Of a stretch of DNA of 32,022 nucleotides, positions 31,341 through 32,022 are shown in pieces. Within the stretch, counting starts at the first letter, position 1; the number at the start of each line of letters is the position of its first letter. The notes under the pieces were generated by a model. That model was given only the letters and a program-made list of their open reading frames with translations. It was not told the origin of the DNA and searched no databases. This stretch comes from Rhodospirillaceae bacterium (GTDB lineage: Bacteria > Pseudomonadota > Alphaproteobacteria > Rhodospirillales > 2-02-FULL-58-16), in NCBI GenBank assembly GCA_013349695.1, contig DUZD01000004.1, positions 1-32,022 on the forward strand, given 5' to 3'. A program made the position numbers and the translations under genes.

Positions 31341-32022
31341 CTATTTCCCCTTGTTCAATAGTTCGGCGCATTTGGCGGCAACTTCACTCGACATGGCGTT
31401 GTTCATCGGCTTGCCGTTGAAGAAAAGCGCCCCGGTCTTGATGTTGAAGCGCACCGTGCCGACTTTGTACTGCATGTTGGAGATTTTCGCCGAGGCCTTG
31501 TAGGTGGTGGTGGTGGCGGTATCGGCGCTGGCCGCCTCGCTGGCCGCCGTGGCGGTGGAGCCGGATGTGGTGACCAGGGTCGAGGCGGTGCTTCTGAGGG
31601 TGCTGGCGTCGTTGGATTCCGCGTAACCCACCACCGCCGCCGCGCTCACCGCGCTGGATGCGCCGGATATGGCGGCGCTTGCGTCCCCCGACGAGGCGGC
31701 GGTCTTGGCGGCGCTCAAGTAGGAGTTGGCCGAGGTCACCGCCGCCGAGGCGCTGGCGACGGCGGCCTGCTTGGTTGTGTTGTCGGGGTCGGCCTTGTAG
31801 GCCGCCACCGCCGCGGCGTAAATGGTCTCGGCGCCGAGCGAGGCCTGCTCGGCGGTGATGACGGCGGCGTTGGCGGCGGCGGTATCGGCGCTGGTCGAGG
31901 CGGAATCGGAATAGCTAGCCTTCTCGGCGCTTTTGACCGCGGCGTCGGCGCTGTCGGCGGACGACCGGGCGCTGCTCGCCGCCGTACTCGCCGTGGCCGC
32001 CGCCGCCGTGCCGTCGGTATTG
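31341..32022 (-). CDS. C-terminal part of an Ala/Ser/Thr-rich low-complexity protein (N-terminus beyond the window)
   Basis: Minus-strand frame is open from the window edge to the stop at 31341: NTDGTAAAATASTAASSARSSADSADAAVKSAEKASYSDSASTSADTAAANAAVITAEQASLGAETIYAAAVAAYKADPDN...TTTTYKASAKISNMQYKVGTVRFNIKTGALFFNGKPMNNAMSSEVAAKCAELLNKGK. Confidence 0.8.
   Translation of the reverse strand, partial: NTDGTAAAATASTAASSARSSADSADAAVKSAEKASYSDSASTSADTAAANAAVITAEQASLGAETIYAAAVAAYKADPDNTTKQAAVASASAAVTSANSYLSAAKTAASSGDASAAISGASSAVSAAAVVGYAESNDASTLRSTASTLVTTSGSTATAASEAASADTATTTTYKASAKISNMQYKVGTVRFNIKTGALFFNGKPMNNAMSSEVAAKCAELLNKGK

Noticed and set aside
31658-31858. + strand Arg-rich ORF opposite the Ala-rich protein
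   Set aside because: Reverse reading of GCC/GGC-rich codons; no independent support.

Overview
This 32 kb high-GC window looks like an alphaproteobacterial chromosome (probably Rhodospirillales-like, inferred from gene content and order). It is mostly the conserved envelope/translation supercluster. In window order: comEC(-, disrupted), gltX(+), gltA(+), gloA-type VOC protein(-), Gfo/Idh oxidoreductase(+), then a long minus-strand run (transcribed right to left: rpsB-tsf-pyrH-frr-uppS-cdsA-dxr-rseP-bamA-skp/ompH-lpxD-fabZ-lpxA-lpxI-lpxB). Further right on the minus strand are a CHASE2/class III nucleotide cyclase (disrupted) with a 4-nt-overlapping exported-protein gene, dnaE, lolD, lolC/E, proS, and the 3' end of an Ala/Ser/Thr-rich low-complexity protein that runs off the window. 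I found no convincing tRNA, rRNA, CRISPR array, transposon or phage. The signals most worth a second look are: (1) ribosomal protein S2 with a long acidic C-terminal tail made of five 63-bp (21-aa) tandem repeats; (2) three apparent +1 frameshifts, two in comEC and one in the CHASE2 cyclase, all in probably dispensable genes while the large essential block is intact; (3) the coupled CHASE2-cyclase/exported-protein pair; (4) the truncated Ala-rich protein; (5) a Gfo/Idh enzyme in the lipid A cluster that could be GnnA-like. I found no clear multi-gene system that I would call previously undescribed. Product calls come from motif and family recognition by eye; no database search was run.
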